Shown here one piece after another: positions 1 through 9,894 of a stretch of 64,000 bases of DNA. This stretch comes from Spirochaeta lutea (GTDB lineage Bacteria > Spirochaetota > Spirochaetia > DSM-27196 > Salinispiraceae), in the NCBI RefSeq assembly GCF_000758165.1, contig NZ_JNUP01000023.1:62001-126000 (forward strand), given 5' to 3'. Position 1 is the first letter of the stretch; every line of letters begins with the position of its first letter. The translations under genes and the position numbers were made by a program. The notes under the pieces were generated by a model. It did not search any database. It was given only the letters and a program-made list of their open reading frames with translations, and was not told the origin of the DNA.

Positions 1-479
1 TGGGTTATAACCCGGTGGGTGTAATCGGATAGAACGGTCTGTACGAGGTCGGATAGCTGTTGCTGTGAAATATCCGGGGCGATCAGATGAAAGCTGATAT
101 TTTCCAGGGGAACCTCTAGTATCTCAGCCAAGGCGGCCCGGTGGGTCCCCAAGGCGAGGAGGTATGGGTGGTAGGGGCAGAGGATGATCAGGGGGTTTTC
201 CGGGTAGGTTCTCCGCAGTTGAATCACCTCATACCCGATGCCAATGCCCAAGCAGAGTATCGGCGCATCCGGTGGAACCGGCCCCAGGGCCTGAACGCGT
301 CGAGCGGTTTCTCCCCATGGATCCCGCCGGCTATGCAGCCAACGTCCTCGAACCTTGAGGCTCAGGCCGCCATCCCGGGTAGGCAAGAATTGATAATCAT
401 CAGCCTGGGGCTCCCTGGTACGTGCAGGAAGGTTTTCCACGGCAGTCTCTACTAGTTGCAGCAGGGTAGGGCTATTCAC
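1..479 (-). CDS. DUF115/MptE-like motility-associated protein, N-terminal part (cut by window edge)
   Basis: The reverse strand is open from a GTG at 479 to the window edge, about 159 residues. The GTG overlaps the stop of the upstream ftsI-like gene as GTGA (476-479), which indicates translational coupling. The visible N-terminus contains FLPTRDGGLSLKV and LHSRRDPWGE, then a hydrophobic APILCLGIGIGYEV stretch. I recognise this pattern from the N-terminal half of DUF115 / MptE-like proteins, annotated in spirochaetes as motility-associated factor glycosyltransferase family. The catalytic DUF115 core would lie outside the window, so function cannot be assigned. A role in flagellin modification is only an inference from the family name. 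No other gene fits this stretch. Confidence 0.72.
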   Translation of the reverse strand, partial: MNSPTLLQLVETAVENLPARTREPQADDYQFLPTRDGGLSLKVRGRWLHSRRDPWGETARRVQALGPVPPDAPILCLGIGIGYEVIQLRRTYPENPLIILCPYHPYLLALGTHRAALAEILEVPLENISFHLIAPDISQQQLSDLVQTVLSDYTHRVIT

Positions 480-2407
480 GACTCAGGGCTCCCAGCGTCC
501 TGCTCACCCGGGGAAGGGACCGATCCGTCTGCCGGGGCGAGGAAATCCCCAGGATCGGAAGAGAGCCAGAGGGTGAGCCCCTCCACAGAATCCAGGGCCG
601 TCCCGGGGCTGGGATCCTGAGACAAGACCCATCCGTGGCCGTTAATGGTCACGGGTATGGTATCTTGGTTTAGCAGGGGCATGAGGGTCTTCAGGCTTAT
701 ACCGTGATAATCAGGAATGGTTTCTTCGAGAACTGGCAACTGCGGTTCGATTATCTGCAGGCTGGGTTTCTGGGTGATTCGAACGTCCCCGGTTCGATGA
801 ATTCCGAAATAGGGAATGAGAAATTCTGCCGCCTGGCGCACCAAAGGGGCTGCAATTCTGCCGCCGTAGGTTTCTCCCTTTGGATAATCAATCACAATGT
901 ATACAATGAGCTGGGGATCCTCGGTGGGAAACAATGCGAGACTGGATGCCAAGAACCGTTCATTGGAGTATCGGCCGGTTTCCGGATCCACCACCTCAGC
1001 CGTTCCGGTTTTTATTGAAATGTCGATCCCTTCGATCCGAGCTCTGCGGCCGGTTCCGGTGTCATCCGTGGCGGTGTTCATGTACTCCAACATGGACTGG
1101 GTACTGGATGAACTCAAAACCCGGCGGATAGGATTACGGGTTGTTTTCCGAACTACCGCCCCGTCAGGGCTGACAACCTGGGATACGATCCGAGGGGTTA
1201 CGATAATCCCCTGATTTGCGAAGGCAGTCGCTGCTTGAAACATCTGGAGAGCCGTTACCCCCAGTTCCTGACCTATGGCCATGGTAGGTTTCGATCGGAT
1301 CGACCATTGGGTTGGACTGCGGAGGATTCCGGTATGTTCGCCGTTCAGGGGAATTCCCGTGGGCTGGCCGAAACCGAATTGCCGGAGGAGATAGTAAAAA
1401 TCATCCTTGGAGATGGTATCGCTGGCATATGCAGCGCCGACATTCGAGCTGTATTGAATGATCCCCTGGGGTGAAATCGTTCCATAGTTGCTCAAATCGG
1501 TAATGGGCCGGTCCAGCCCTGGGGGTTGGTAACCTCCGGCGGTATGGAATCGGGTCCGGTCATCTATTCCGCCCAGGTGCATGATTCCTGAAATAGAGAA
1601 AATCTTGAAGACTGATCCGGGCTCGAAGCTGTTTTGAATTATTCGGTTTCTCCGTTGCTCCGGGGTGGATTGGGAGAGCTGATTCAGATTAAAGGTCGGT
1701 CTTGTGGCCCAGGCATAAATTTCACCGGTCTTCCCTGAGCCTACGAGGATTGAGACGGATTCAGCCCCATGTTCTTCATAGGCTTGTTGGGCAATTTGTT
1801 CCATTTCAAATTGAATTTCGGTATCCAGGGTAAGGAAGACCTGGTTCCCGAAGCCGGGAGAGGGTTGCTCCGGACTGAGTTCGTCGTTCATGGTCAGCTC
1901 GATGCCCTCGAGACCCTGGTTATCATATCCGGTAAATCCTATTACGTGGGCTGCCAGGGATTCTTCCGGGTACATCCGGCGATACCCCTCTTCTAGAGAG
2001 AGGCCCCGGAGTTCCCCCTGTTGCACCAGTAATGCAATTGCTTCCGCTTGATCATGGCTGAGGGATCGGGATAGTACCACATAGCCATCGCTGGACTGAA
2101 GCCGCTGGAGCAACTCCTCCTCAGGCACCCCGAGAATATTTCCTAAAAGTCCGGCGGTGTTTTCCAGGGATGCAACACTAGGAATCCAAGCGCTGAGAAT
2201 CGGCTGGTCGGTTTGAATTGCGAGGATTCTGCCGTTTCTGTCAAGAATAGGTCCTCGTTCGATCCGGGTAGTACCCCCGGAATCTTGACGTACCGGTCCT
2301 GTCCCACCGAGCATAATCTGGCCGTAGCGAATGAGAATAGAAACTGCTAGGATACCCGTGAGTACAAAAACGATGGTGTACCGTAGGGTATGTCGGGGTC
2401 GACTCAT
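476..2407 (-). CDS. ftsI: Penicillin-binding protein, FtsI/PBP2 class B transpeptidase with PASTA-like C-terminus
   Basis: This 643-aa inner-membrane transpeptidase should cross-link septal peptidoglycan. One N-terminal membrane segment (about residues 9-32) precedes a PBP dimerisation region and the transpeptidase domain. The catalytic SxxK is SVFK at about residue 265; SxN is YSSNVG and the KTG box is KTGTAEV. The tail carries a PASTA-like repeat (DYHGISLKTLMPLL to LTLWLSSDP). The start is set at the ATG at 2407, just before MSRPRHTL; the open frame runs upstream to 2485 but would enter the divergent gene's leader. The upstream sequence has no good Shine-Dalgarno. The stop overlaps the next gene by 4 bp. 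Elongasome PBP2 is the alternative, but the PASTA tail favours FtsI. Confidence 0.9.
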   Translation of the reverse strand: MSRPRHTLRYTIVFVLTGILAVSILIRYGQIMLGGTGPVRQDSGGTTRIERGPILDRNGRILAIQTDQPILSAWIPSVASLENTAGLLGNILGVPEEELLQRLQSSDGYVVLSRSLSHDQAEAIALLVQQGELRGLSLEEGYRRMYPEESLAAHVIGFTGYDNQGLEGIELTMNDELSPEQPSPGFGNQVFLTLDTEIQFEMEQIAQQAYEEHGAESVSILVGSGKTGEIYAWATRPTFNLNQLSQSTPEQRRNRIIQNSFEPGSVFKIFSISGIMHLGGIDDRTRFHTAGGYQPPGLDRPITDLSNYGTISPQGIIQYSSNVGAAYASDTISKDDFYYLLRQFGFGQPTGIPLNGEHTGILRSPTQWSIRSKPTMAIGQELGVTALQMFQAATAFANQGIIVTPRIVSQVVSPDGAVVRKTTRNPIRRVLSSSSTQSMLEYMNTATDDTGTGRRARIEGIDISIKTGTAEVVDPETGRYSNERFLASSLALFPTEDPQLIVYIVIDYPKGETYGGRIAAPLVRQAAEFLIPYFGIHRTGDVRITQKPSLQIIEPQLPVLEETIPDYHGISLKTLMPLLNQDTIPVTINGHGWVLSQDPSPGTALDSVEGLTLWLSSDPGDFLAPADGSVPSPGEQDAGSPES

Positions 2408-2471
2408 AACTAAAGAAAAATACCATGAAATTGCTCTTAAAAACAGTCCCTTTATGGACGATAGGGTTACC
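2408..2471. promoter_or_regulatory. Divergent intergenic region between ftsI-like gene and LysM-M23 gene
   Basis: These 64 bases separate two divergent cell-envelope genes, so promoters for both should lie here or just inside the coding ends. On the minus strand a TATTTT sits 9 nt before the ATG at 2407, but its -35 is poor. On the plus strand I see no convincing -10/-35 pair. An AGGG lies a few bases before the ATG at 2472. Confidence 0.4.
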
Positions 2472-3656
2472 ATGACCACTCTCATAAAAGAGCAACGTAT
2501 TGCACCCCGTAAAAAACAGGGGCGCCGTAAATCCCCTCGCCGAACCGCGGTGCCGGAACTGGTTTCTGAAGATTTCCGCGGCCTGCGGGCCCGGGCGGAG
2601 AGGATTTTAATGGATGCCCCCGGGGTCCCTGCCCTGCAATCCCAGCATACTAGCCGAAGAAATGCCCTGCCTTTCTGGCTGCAGCTTCAGAACCGCGTCA
2701 CCCCCGGGCAGACCATTCCTCTCATTGCAGCGTTGTACTTTTCCCTCATTGTCTTTATGGTCCTTTCAACAAACACTACCTGGGAAACCTGGTTTTCTCC
2801 ACGCCCCGAGGTCATCGAATTGGGATCAGGGGTCATTTCCGAACAGGTGCTCAAACGCTATTCAGCATTTGTCGGCGACCAGAACCTTCCCGGTGTGAGC
2901 ACCGACTCAGTGGATGCGAGTCAATTCCTTGCGTTAAAGGTAGGGGAGTACCGTATTCAACCGGGTGATACCCTCTCAGAAATTGCCTTGAAATTCGGTC
3001 TGAACATGGACACCCTCATAAGTTTTAATCAAATTGGCGATGTACGTCGCATGCAGATTGGAAAAACCCTGAGAATACCCAACCGCGACGGCCTTTCCTA
3101 TACCGTTCGTACCGGAGATTCCCTCTCATCCATCGCTACGGCTAAGGGTACAACCGTAAACGCCCTCCTGGATGCAAATGATCTCAAGGATGCCACTATA
3201 GTCCCGGGAATGAATTTGTTTATCCCCAATGTACGAATGGATGAGGTGGATTTAAAACTTGCTCTGGGTGAATTGTTTATCCTGCCGACCCGAGGATACT
3301 ATTCATCACCCTTCGGCTACCGGGCAGATCCCTTCACCGGTCAACGGCGCTTCCATAACGGTCTTGATATTGCCAATGACCAAGGAACACCGGTTTGGGC
3401 ATCCATTGCTGGACGGGTGGTGCATATTGAGAGCCAGGTGGGCAACTACGGCAAGTTCATAATTATTCAGCATCCCAGGGGGTTTAAAACCCTCTATGCC
3501 CATCTAGACTCCTTCAGCGTTAAGGTAGGGCAGTATATTTCTCAAGGCCAAGTCATCGGGCGGATGGGAAACACCGGGAGGTCCACAGGATCCCATCTTC
3601 ATTTTTCCGTATTCAAAGATAACATCCCGGTAGACCCCATGGGGTATCTTCACTAA
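2472..3656 (+). CDS. LysM-M23 peptidoglycan hydrolase, membrane anchored
   Basis: This 394-aa envelope protein has a basic N-terminus, one membrane segment (about 82-99), two LysM peptidoglycan-binding repeats (about 160-203 and 209-253) and a C-terminal M23/LytM domain (about 274-394). Zinc-ligand motifs are intact: HNGLD (HxxxD) and HLHF (HxH). It therefore probably cleaves peptide cross-links, or, like EnvC/NlpD relatives, controls a cell-wall amidase. The open frame begins at 2331, inside the ftsI promoter region. I chose the ATG at 2472 because AGGG precedes it and the sequence upstream is non-family-like. It is divergent from the septal PBP, which fits a role at division. LysM-M23 assignment is secure; the enzyme target is inferred. 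Confidence 0.9.
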   Translation: MTTLIKEQRIAPRKKQGRRKSPRRTAVPELVSEDFRGLRARAERILMDAPGVPALQSQHTSRRNALPFWLQLQNRVTPGQTIPLIAALYFSLIVFMVLSTNTTWETWFSPRPEVIELGSGVISEQVLKRYSAFVGDQNLPGVSTDSVDASQFLALKVGEYRIQPGDTLSEIALKFGLNMDTLISFNQIGDVRRMQIGKTLRIPNRDGLSYTVRTGDSLSSIATAKGTTVNALLDANDLKDATIVPGMNLFIPNVRMDEVDLKLALGELFILPTRGYYSSPFGYRADPFTGQRRFHNGLDIANDQGTPVWASIAGRVVHIESQVGNYGKFIIIQHPRGFKTLYAHLDSFSVKVGQYISQGQVIGRMGNTGRSTGSHLHFSVFKDNIPVDPMGYLH

Positions 3657-3677
3657 AATGGCCCGCAGGAGGGGATC

Positions 3678-3809
3678 ATGCGTAAGCTCGTGGTGATGGT
3701 TGTTCTGATCTTTGCAGTTATCACGTTAATCAATGTGTATTCATCAAATCCCGGCAATGAATTTGTCCCGGCTGAGGCGCCTTCGCTTCAGGTCTCGCCG
3801 GGACAGTAA
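3678..3809 (+). CDS. Small single-span membrane peptide, 43 aa
   Basis: A short frame of 43 codons follows the M23 gene by 21 nt. It starts with ATG at 3678, preceded by a strong Shine-Dalgarno (AGGAGGGG, 4 nt spacing). The peptide begins MRKLVVMVVLIFAVITLINV, a positively charged end followed by about 16 hydrophobic residues, then a polar tail ending SLQVSPGQ. This is the layout of a single-span or signal-anchored small envelope peptide. It is probably co-transcribed with the M23 gene. No family is recognised. The ribosome-binding site and TM pattern are what support it as real. Confidence 0.6.
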   Translation: MRKLVVMVVLIFAVITLINVYSSNPGNEFVPAEAPSLQVSPGQ

Positions 3810-3813
3810 CCGT

Positions 3814-3917
3814 AGTGTGGCAAAAGGTTGTACCGTTTGGCCTTCGCACCACTGTCCCTGGGTTAGTGTCTGGAATGCGTCGCTAAGCCTGGTGTAGTTT
3901 ACAGCCTTTTGCGCACC
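3814..3917. repeat. Dispersed ~100-nt inverted-repeat element, copy A
   Basis: The left end reads TAGTGTGGCAAAAGGTTGTA and the right end TACAGCCTTTTGCGCACCA. The right end, reverse complemented, matches the left with a few differences, giving about 18-bp terminal inverted repeats. The same ends and spacing occur at 45277-45378 and 62947-63051, and more weakly at 11731-11825. The right third (CTGGTGTAGTTTACAGCC) matches copy C closely, while the central palindrome is eroded. It lies between the convergent M23/small-peptide and secA units. It resembles a MITE or a structured RNA module; no transposase is nearby. Confidence 0.75.
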
Positions 3918-4114
3918 AATAACGTAAACGGTACGTAAGTATGTAAGGGCTTATAGTTCTCTAGGGGCACCCTGTGCCCCAGGAAGTTCTCATCTCATAG
4001 CATTGAACGGTACTACTGGACATAGGGCTTTGTCCCACCTACCGAATTATTGCCACCAGCCTCCCTGCTCAGGTACAGATGTACAATCCGGGTGATATCA
4101 ACAACCCGGCGGTA
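3918..4114. other. Hairpin-rich intergenic stretch downstream of secA
   Basis: No gene is visible. Two short perfect hairpins can be seen: GGGGCAC-CCT-GTGCCCC at 3964-3980, and CCGGGT/ACCCGG at 4088-4109 just beyond the secA stop. Neither is followed by a T tract, so they are not textbook terminators. Either could still end or protect the convergent transcripts. Confidence 0.4.
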
Positions 4115-6871
4115 CTAACGGCCATGGCAATTTTTATATTTTTTCCCACTTCCGCAGGGGCAAGGGTCGTTTCGTCCCACCTTCGGGGTGTCTCTCGTTA
4201 CCGGTTGAGCCTTGGTTTGACCAGGCATGGGCCGGCCCTGTACTCTCGGACCCGGTGACGCCTGCCCAAGAGCATTCCCCTGGGAGCCAAGCAGATTAAC
4301 CGAGGAATGTTGGGTTTGGCCCTGTATTCGTGGAAGGGCAGTAGGCTGCCGTAGGGTTTCAATTTTGACCAGGAATAGCTTCTGGGCAACAGTCACCCGG
4401 ATTTTATGGAGAAGCTCATCGAATATCTGGAATCCTTCCAGCTTATACTCTAACAAGGGATTCTTTTGGGCGTAACTTCGGAGGTACACCGCCTCCCGCA
4501 ACGCCTCAAGATTTTCCAGATGCTCCTGCCATCGCAGATCTATGTTTCGAAGATATTCACCACGGAGTCCGAGATTGAGTTGCTGTTCTCCCAGGGCCTT
4601 GGCCTTTGTTTGAATGTCTTGTCGGATTTCATCAAGGATTGTCTGGGGAAGGGTTTCCGAGGGTAGGGAAAGCAACTCATCCTCTTCGGTTTGCACCTGG
4701 TAGAATAGCTGGCTTTTAACCTGCTCAAGGCACTCGGATAATAGAACCCTGTCCTTCCCACGGGCCTTTACCCAGGGTTCAAAGATATCTTGTATGACAT
4801 CATCACTGGTTTGCAGGATTCGCTGACTGATGTGTTCATCCCGGAGCAAATCCTCCCGCTGCTGGTAAATGAACTTTCGCTGTTCATTTAAAACATCATC
4901 AAATTCGAGGAGATGTTTACGAATATCGAAGTTACGTTCTTCAACCTTGTTTTGAGCACGCTCGATAGCCCGGTTCAGTAGGGGATGGTTCAGGGCTTCA
5001 CCCCTCTGCATACCCACTCGGCCCATCATATTCTTAAGGTTCTGAGCGTTCCCTCCGAATAACCGCATGAGGTCGTCATCCATACTCAAGAAGAATCTGC
5101 TTTTTCCCGGATCACCCTGACGCCCCGAGCGCCCCCGTAACTGGTTGTCTATACGGCGGCTTTCATGTCGTTCAGTACCGATGATGTACAGTCCCCCGAG
5201 TTCTTTGACTAGAGAGGACTCTTGTTTCCATGGTTCTAGTTCCTTTTGAAACGCAGCATCGTATTCTTGGGGACTTGCTTCGGACCCAGCCCGTTTTCGA
5301 GCCCTGAAATCAATATTGCCGCCCAGTTTAATGTCGGTACCGCGGCCTGCCATATTGGTTGCAATGGTCACAGAACCCTTTGCCCCGGCCTCTGCAACTA
5401 TCAGGGCTTCCCTGGCGTGATTTTTTGCGTTCAGAACCTCATGAGGAACTCCGCGTTTGCGTAAAATGGTGGATAGGAGTTCTGATTTTTCAATGGAGAC
5501 CGTGCCTACCAGGATCGGTTGACCCAGTTTTTGCACCCGCTGAATCTCGTCGCAGATGGCATCAAACTTATCTGCCTCGTCGAGAAAGATTAAATCATCT
5601 TCATCCATCCGGGCGACAGGACGGTTGGTGGGAATAACGGCCACATCAAGGCTGTATATTTTACCGAATTCCTTAGCCTCGGTTTCTGCTGTCCCGGTCA
5701 TACCCGAAAGCTTGTCGTACATCCTAAAAAAATTCTGGAAGGTGATGGTAGCCAGGGTCCGGTTCCGGTGGGCAATCTGAATGCCCTCCTTCGCCTCAAT
5801 CGCCTGATGAAGCCCCTCGGAGTATCGGCGGCCATGGAGGATACGGCCGGTAAATTCGTCAACAATTTGGACTTGGCCATTGTCGACCACATACTGGGTG
5901 TCCCGTTGAAATAGCCGGTGAGCCCGAAGCGCCTGAGTCACATGGTGGATGTACTCGAAATTCTCTCCATCGTAGAGGGAGCCGGATATCACCCCTTTCT
6001 GCAGCAGCAACTGCTCCAGGTGAGTAAACCCCTGATCCGTGAAGGATATTTTTTTACTTTTTTCATCCACCTTATAATCACCCACCGGCTCCTCAGGATA
6101 CTCACCGGTGGTGGGATCTTTTTCGCATTCCTTTAAGGCTGGAGCCACCCGATTTGCATTCACATACTTTTGTGTATCATCGTCTGCACTGCCGGAGATG
6201 ATAAGGGGAGTACGGGCTTCATCGATAAGGATGGAGTCAATCTCATCTATAATGCAGTAGTGATGCAGCTTTTGCATTTTACCCTGGGCTGAATATCGCA
6301 TGTTGTCCCGAAGATAATCGAACCCGAATTCATTATTGGTGCCGTAGGTTATGTCCGCTTCATACATGGGCCGGCGTTTCTCGGGCCCCAGGCTGGAGAC
6401 AATGTACCCAACTTCTATGCCGAGAAGTTCGTAGACGGGTTTCATCCAGTTCGCATCCCGTTCAGCCAGGTAATCATTCACGGTAATAACGTGTACACCC
6501 TTGCCGGTAAGGCTGTTTAAATAGGCTGCAGGAACACAGGATACAGTCTTTCCCTCACCGGTCTTCATTTCCATGATTCGGCCCTGGTGAAGAACGATAG
6601 CTCCTAAAAGTTGGACATCGTAGAGTCGTTCCCCCAGGGTCCGACGAGCAGCCTCCCTGGCCAATGCAAAGGCCTTGGGTAACAGACTGTCTAAGGGGGT
6701 TCCACCGGTAACCTGTTCACGCCATTCCCGGGTAAGTCTGGGAAAATCCTCATCACTGAGGGACAGTGCCCAGGGCTCTTCGGCGTTCACGCTATGAAGG
6801 ATGGGAAGCAGTTCTTTTAGGTCCGATTCCGCCTTGGATCCGAACAATCGTTTCATCACAGAAGCTATCAT
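4115..6871 (-). CDS. secA: Preprotein translocase ATPase SecA
   Basis: SecA (918 aa from the chosen start) is the ATP-driven motor pushing preproteins through SecYEG. Visible landmarks are the Walker A MKTGEGKT, the DEAD-type [28 protein letters not shown] and the [10 protein letters not shown] helicase motif VI. The zinc-binding SEC-C tail is [14 protein letters not shown]. The frame is open up to 7012, but that would read through the divergent lipoprotein gene. The ATG at 6871 is preferred because a TTGACC-N17-TACACT promoter ends 7 nt before it; ATG 6856 is the alternative. No Shine-Dalgarno is present, so the message is predicted to be leaderless. Confidence 0.96.
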   Translation of the reverse strand: MIASVMKRLFGSKAESDLKELLPILHSVNAEEPWALSLSDEDFPRLTREWREQVTGGTPLDSLLPKAFALAREAARRTLGERLYDVQLLGAIVLHQGRIMEMKTGEGKTVSCVPAAYLNSLTGKGVHVITVNDYLAERDANWMKPVYELLGIEVGYIVSSLGPEKRRPMYEADITYGTNNEFGFDYLRDNMRYSAQGKMQKLHHYCIIDEIDSILIDEARTPLIISGSADDDTQKYVNANRVAPALKECEKDPTTGEYPEEPVGDYKVDEKSKKISFTDQGFTHLEQLLLQKGVISGSLYDGENFEYIHHVTQALRAHRLFQRDTQYVVDNGQVQIVDEFTGRILHGRRYSEGLHQAIEAKEGIQIAHRNRTLATITFQNFFRMYDKLSGMTGTAETEAKEFGKIYSLDVAVIPTNRPVARMDEDDLIFLDEADKFDAICDEIQRVQKLGQPILVGTVSIEKSELLSTILRKRGVPHEVLNAKNHAREALIVAEAGAKGSVTIATNMAGRGTDIKLGGNIDFRARKRAGSEASPQEYDAAFQKELEPWKQESSLVKELGGLYIIGTERHESRRIDNQLRGRSGRQGDPGKSRFFLSMDDDLMRLFGGNAQNLKNMMGRVGMQRGEALNHPLLNRAIERAQNKVEERNFDIRKHLLEFDDVLNEQRKFIYQQREDLLRDEHISQRILQTSDDVIQDIFEPWVKARGKDRVLLSECLEQVKSQLFYQVQTEEDELLSLPSETLPQTILDEIRQDIQTKAKALGEQQLNLGLRGEYLRNIDLRWQEHLENLEALREAVYLRSYAQKNPLLEYKLEGFQIFDELLHKIRVTVAQKLFLVKIETLRQPTALPRIQGQTQHSSVNLLGSQGNALGQASPGPRVQGRPMPGQTKAQPVTRDTPKVGRNDPCPCGSGKKYKNCHGR

Positions 6872-6878
6872 AACCGGG

Positions 6879-6907
6879 AGTGTATACCCTGGTCTTCCGG
6901 GGGTCAA
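6879..6907 (-). promoter_or_regulatory. secA sigma-70 promoter
   Basis: On the minus strand TTGACC (6907-6902) and TACACT (6884-6879) are separated by exactly 17 nt. Only 7 nt lie between the -10 and the ATG at 6871, placing the predicted start point on or next to the start codon. Confidence 0.65.
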
Positions 6908-6909
6908 GA

Positions 6910-6938
6910 TTGACATGAATCGGGGGCCCCAGTAGTAT
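6910..6938 (+). promoter_or_regulatory. Sigma-70 promoter of the lipoprotein gene
   Basis: A perfect TTGACA (6910-6915) is followed after 17 nt by TAGTAT (6933-6938). Six bases then lead to the ATG at 6945, so the predicted start point is the A of the start codon. Its -35 lies only 2 nt from the divergent secA -35. Confidence 0.75.
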
Positions 6939-6944
6939 CGAACC

Positions 6945-8180
6945 ATGAGAGATTCACTCCCCAGCACCGGCTCTGGAAGGCCGGGTTTCTGGCTGTTACC
7001 GGCTGTCTTCACCCTTTTCCTGCTTTCAGGCTGCGCCGAAGATCAGACCGTTTTAGAGCGCCAGGTTCTTTTTTCTCTTCCTGTCGGAATGCTGGAAACT
7101 CAGTTTGATTCCCTTGGGTACGGCACTGCCGCCCCGCGAAATAAAAATCGAATCGTTATGCGCAACGATATCATCGGAATTTCCAACGGCGTACGAAACA
7201 AGATCATGGAGTTTACCTCCTACGGGGACCTGCTCTCCATGTATTATCATCCCCAACAGAATCCTAAGCCTATTACTCTGCTGGAGGATTCTCCGGAACA
7301 ACAGCAACGCCGGCTCATTAATAAGAAGGCTCACCCCTATACGTTTCAGGAGATCGGCGAAATAGCCTACACCAGCAGTAATACCCTCTTGGTGGAGGAT
7401 CATGTGCCTGATTCCAGACGGTTCTACGATGAACAGGCCGGGGTAAATCTACGGCATGTGGTGGTCCGCTTTGATGAATCAGGCCGGTACCGTGATTACC
7501 TGGGTCAGGAAGGCATCGGCGGTACGCCCTTTCCGGTAATTGAGGATATTCAGGTAAATCGAGATGACCACAGCATTGTCATCTCAAAAACTCCCGACGC
7601 CCACCAGGTTTTCTGGTTCAACCAGCAAGGAGACCGGCTATATTCCCTAGAGTTTACAACCCAGACCCTGCCGGGACTCGGTGATCAGGGTCTTATTCCG
7701 ACCATTGATAGGATTGTACCCGCCGCATCCGGACCATTTTTATTTCTTCACATAAATTACTACCCCGAGTCTCGGGAGGGGTCAGAGGGTGATCAAGAAT
7801 ATGTTCAGAGTATTGTGTATCGGTTTAATATCGCCCAGGAACAGTATGACAGATCCTTTCCGCTGCCCTTAAACCTGGTGCAGCCCCCGGGTACCTTGAG
7901 CCTCTCCGGAACTGAGGTTCAGTTTCTTTTTCACCTGGTAGGCCTTGATGCACAGGGACGGTTCTTCTTTATTTCCCCGAGTCTGCAGGATCAGCACCGG
8001 GTTATTGTTATGGACAGCCAAGGTAGGGTTGTATACCGGAGTTTTATTGCCATGAGCGATGACCGGATTCTTTTTCGCGATCTTTCGGTAACACCTCGCG
8101 GGATTCTCATAAGTCTTCAGGTGTACAATGACCGAACCGAGGTTGTTTGGTGGAGATCCGATCAGGCACTGGATTCATAA
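6945..8180 (+). CDS. Predicted lipoprotein of unknown function, leaderless mRNA
   Basis: This 411-aa protein starts with a lipoprotein signal: a basic, proline-rich N-terminus, a hydrophobic core (PAVFTLFLL) and the lipobox LLSGC, cysteine near residue 30. The rest alternates short hydrophobic and polar stretches (for example [31 protein letters not shown]), suggesting a beta-propeller-like fold as in other spirochaetal lipoproteins; that fold is inference. ATG 6945 is the only start that keeps the signal peptide. It has no Shine-Dalgarno and coincides with the predicted transcription start. The nnr gene follows 13 nt later, so they are probably one operon. Function unknown. Confidence 0.82.
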   Translation: MRDSLPSTGSGRPGFWLLPAVFTLFLLSGCAEDQTVLERQVLFSLPVGMLETQFDSLGYGTAAPRNKNRIVMRNDIIGISNGVRNKIMEFTSYGDLLSMYYHPQQNPKPITLLEDSPEQQQRRLINKKAHPYTFQEIGEIAYTSSNTLLVEDHVPDSRRFYDEQAGVNLRHVVVRFDESGRYRDYLGQEGIGGTPFPVIEDIQVNRDDHSIVISKTPDAHQVFWFNQQGDRLYSLEFTTQTLPGLGDQGLIPTIDRIVPAASGPFLFLHINYYPESREGSEGDQEYVQSIVYRFNIAQEQYDRSFPLPLNLVQPPGTLSLSGTEVQFLFHLVGLDAQGRFFFISPSLQDQHRVIVMDSQGRVVYRSFIAMSDDRILFRDLSVTPRGILISLQVYNDRTEVVWWRSDQALDS

Positions 8181-8193
8181 CCGGGAGGAACAC

Positions 8194-9894
8194 ATGGAAC
8201 CCCTTCTTACGTTTTCCGAAATCACGAAATTAGAACGGCGTACCCAGGAGGATTGGGGTATCACCGGGGATGCCCTCATGGAGTCCGCAGGGCAGGCCCT
8301 GTTCCATGCAATTGCGAATGATTATCCTACAATGAGAAGCCTGGTTATTTTTTCCGGATCGGGAAATAACGGGGCCGATGGACTTGTTCTAGGGCGGTAT
8401 GCGCATAATGCAGGATGGGCAGTCCGGGTGGTTCTTCTCAAGGAGAAGGGGACTGAACTGTTCCAGCGGAATTTGACGATTTGTAAACGCATGGGAATCA
8501 CCCTAGAACCCCTCCAGTCCGCCTCTGCCATCCTGGAATACTGTAAAGCACAAGGGGCGGGCGTTTTGGCGATCGATGCATTGGCTGGTATCGGGCTGAA
8601 GGGTGAGCCTCGGGGTGTATTAAGGGATGGGATACAGACCCTGCAGCGGTACTGTTCCATCATCCTTTCCCTGGATATTCCATCCGGGGTTGGCAGCCCA
8701 ACTTGGAGCGGAGAAACAGAAACACCTTCCGGGACAGCGACGGGCGAGGAACAGGATTCCTGGCCCACCATCCGGGCAACCCGCACCTACGTCTTGGGCT
8801 GCCTCAAGGAAGAGACCTTCCATCCTCAAAACCGGAGCGCCCATGGCAGGATCACTGTTTTGCCCATTGGCTTTCCGAGGCAGGAGATTCAAAATCTGGC
8901 ACAGGCCCATCAAATATCCCGTGATGATGGACCAGCCATGACCACCGGGCTCCGCAGGGATGACTTCAAGAACCGCCGCGGCAGGGTAGGGGTAGCCGCT
9001 GGATCGGTCCGGTATCCTGGAGCAGGGGTGTTGGCCTGCAGGGGGTCCTTAGCCGGGGGCGCCGGGCTTGTTTATTCACTGACATCATCCCCTCACGGAC
9101 GGGATCCCCGGCTTAGTGAGCAGATTATTCCGGTTCCCCTGGATGCTCATGTCTCAGAAGCGGCTATCCGGACTGTTCTCGGGGAGCTTGGTTTGGACGC
9201 CCTGGTTATCGGCCCCGGAAGACCCCCAAACACCAACCTTCAAGCCGTGGGAAACCAAGAGCTGATGGTGGCGGCTTGTGAGCTGGGTATCCCCCTGGTA
9301 ATCGATGCGGGGGGTATCCAAAGCCTGATCGAAGATATCCCCCTTCTTGACGAGATTTGCTGCCGGATACCCCGCCGGGCTCCCATAATCCTGACTCCCC
9401 ACCTGGGGGAGTTCCGCCGCCTGGTCCAAGCCCTGGAAACCTGGACCCTCCGGGAGGATATACACTTCCCCGGCGGCTCCGATTCCCAGAAGACACCGGA
9501 GAATCTAGGCCAGCTTCACCGACAACTCCTAGGTACGCCCCGGCTTCTGCCGGATAAAGCTCGCCTCATTGCCCAGGGCTTAAACCTTCATCTGGTTGTT
9601 AAAAGCCATATTACCTGGATATGCGGCCCTCAGCCGGGGAAGGATTTTGTATTTGACGGGGTTACCCCAGAGCTTGGGTTCGGGGGATCGGGAGATATTC
9701 TTGCAGGCATTATCGGCGCCTTTCTATCCCGGGGCGCCCTTAGAGAGCCAGGCCATGCTGCTGCAAGTGGGGTTATCGCCCATGGAACCGCCGGACGATG
9801 GCTGGTAGACCAGGGGCGGGGATACATTGATGCAGAAGACCTCCTGGAGGCTGTGAAAATTACTGCCCACGGATTGAGCGCCCATGAAGGATAA
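8194..9894 (+). CDS. nnr: Bifunctional NAD(P)HX epimerase / ADP-dependent NAD(P)HX dehydratase
   Basis: This 566-aa fusion repairs hydrated NAD(P)H. The N-terminal YjeF_N epimerase half (about 1-220) has GNNGADGLVLGR; the C-terminal carbohydrate-kinase-like dehydratase half (about 250-560) has GFGGSGDILAG, the usual GSGDxLAG nucleotide motif. The start is ATG 8194, with GGGAGG 6 nt upstream; the open frame upstream of it lies inside the lipoprotein gene. An insert rich in Pro/Gly near the middle of the kinase half (about 405-460) is longer than I expect for the family. The last 11 bp overlap the next gene. It is a cytosolic housekeeping enzyme. Confidence 0.92.
   Translation: MEPLLTFSEITKLERRTQEDWGITGDALMESAGQALFHAIANDYPTMRSLVIFSGSGNNGADGLVLGRYAHNAGWAVRVVLLKEKGTELFQRNLTICKRMGITLEPLQSASAILEYCKAQGAGVLAIDALAGIGLKGEPRGVLRDGIQTLQRYCSIILSLDIPSGVGSPTWSGETETPSGTATGEEQDSWPTIRATRTYVLGCLKEETFHPQNRSAHGRITVLPIGFPRQEIQNLAQAHQISRDDGPAMTTGLRRDDFKNRRGRVGVAAGSVRYPGAGVLACRGSLAGGAGLVYSLTSSPHGRDPRLSEQIIPVPLDAHVSEAAIRTVLGELGLDALVIGPGRPPNTNLQAVGNQELMVAACELGIPLVIDAGGIQSLIEDIPLLDEICCRIPRRAPIILTPHLGEFRRLVQALETWTLREDIHFPGGSDSQKTPENLGQLHRQLLGTPRLLPDKARLIAQGLNLHLVVKSHITWICGPQPGKDFVFDGVTPELGFGGSGDILAGIIGAFLSRGALREPGHAAASGVIAHGTAGRWLVDQGRGYIDAEDLLEAVKITAHGLSAHEG

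Noticed and set aside
141-455. Open frame on the plus strand at the window start
   Set aside because: The minus strand carries a family-like N-terminus coupled to ftsI by GTGA. The plus frame has no ribosome-binding site or family features.
3964-4109. Intrinsic terminators downstream of secA
   Set aside because: The hairpins are perfect but short and none is followed by a T tract, so they are recorded only as hairpins.
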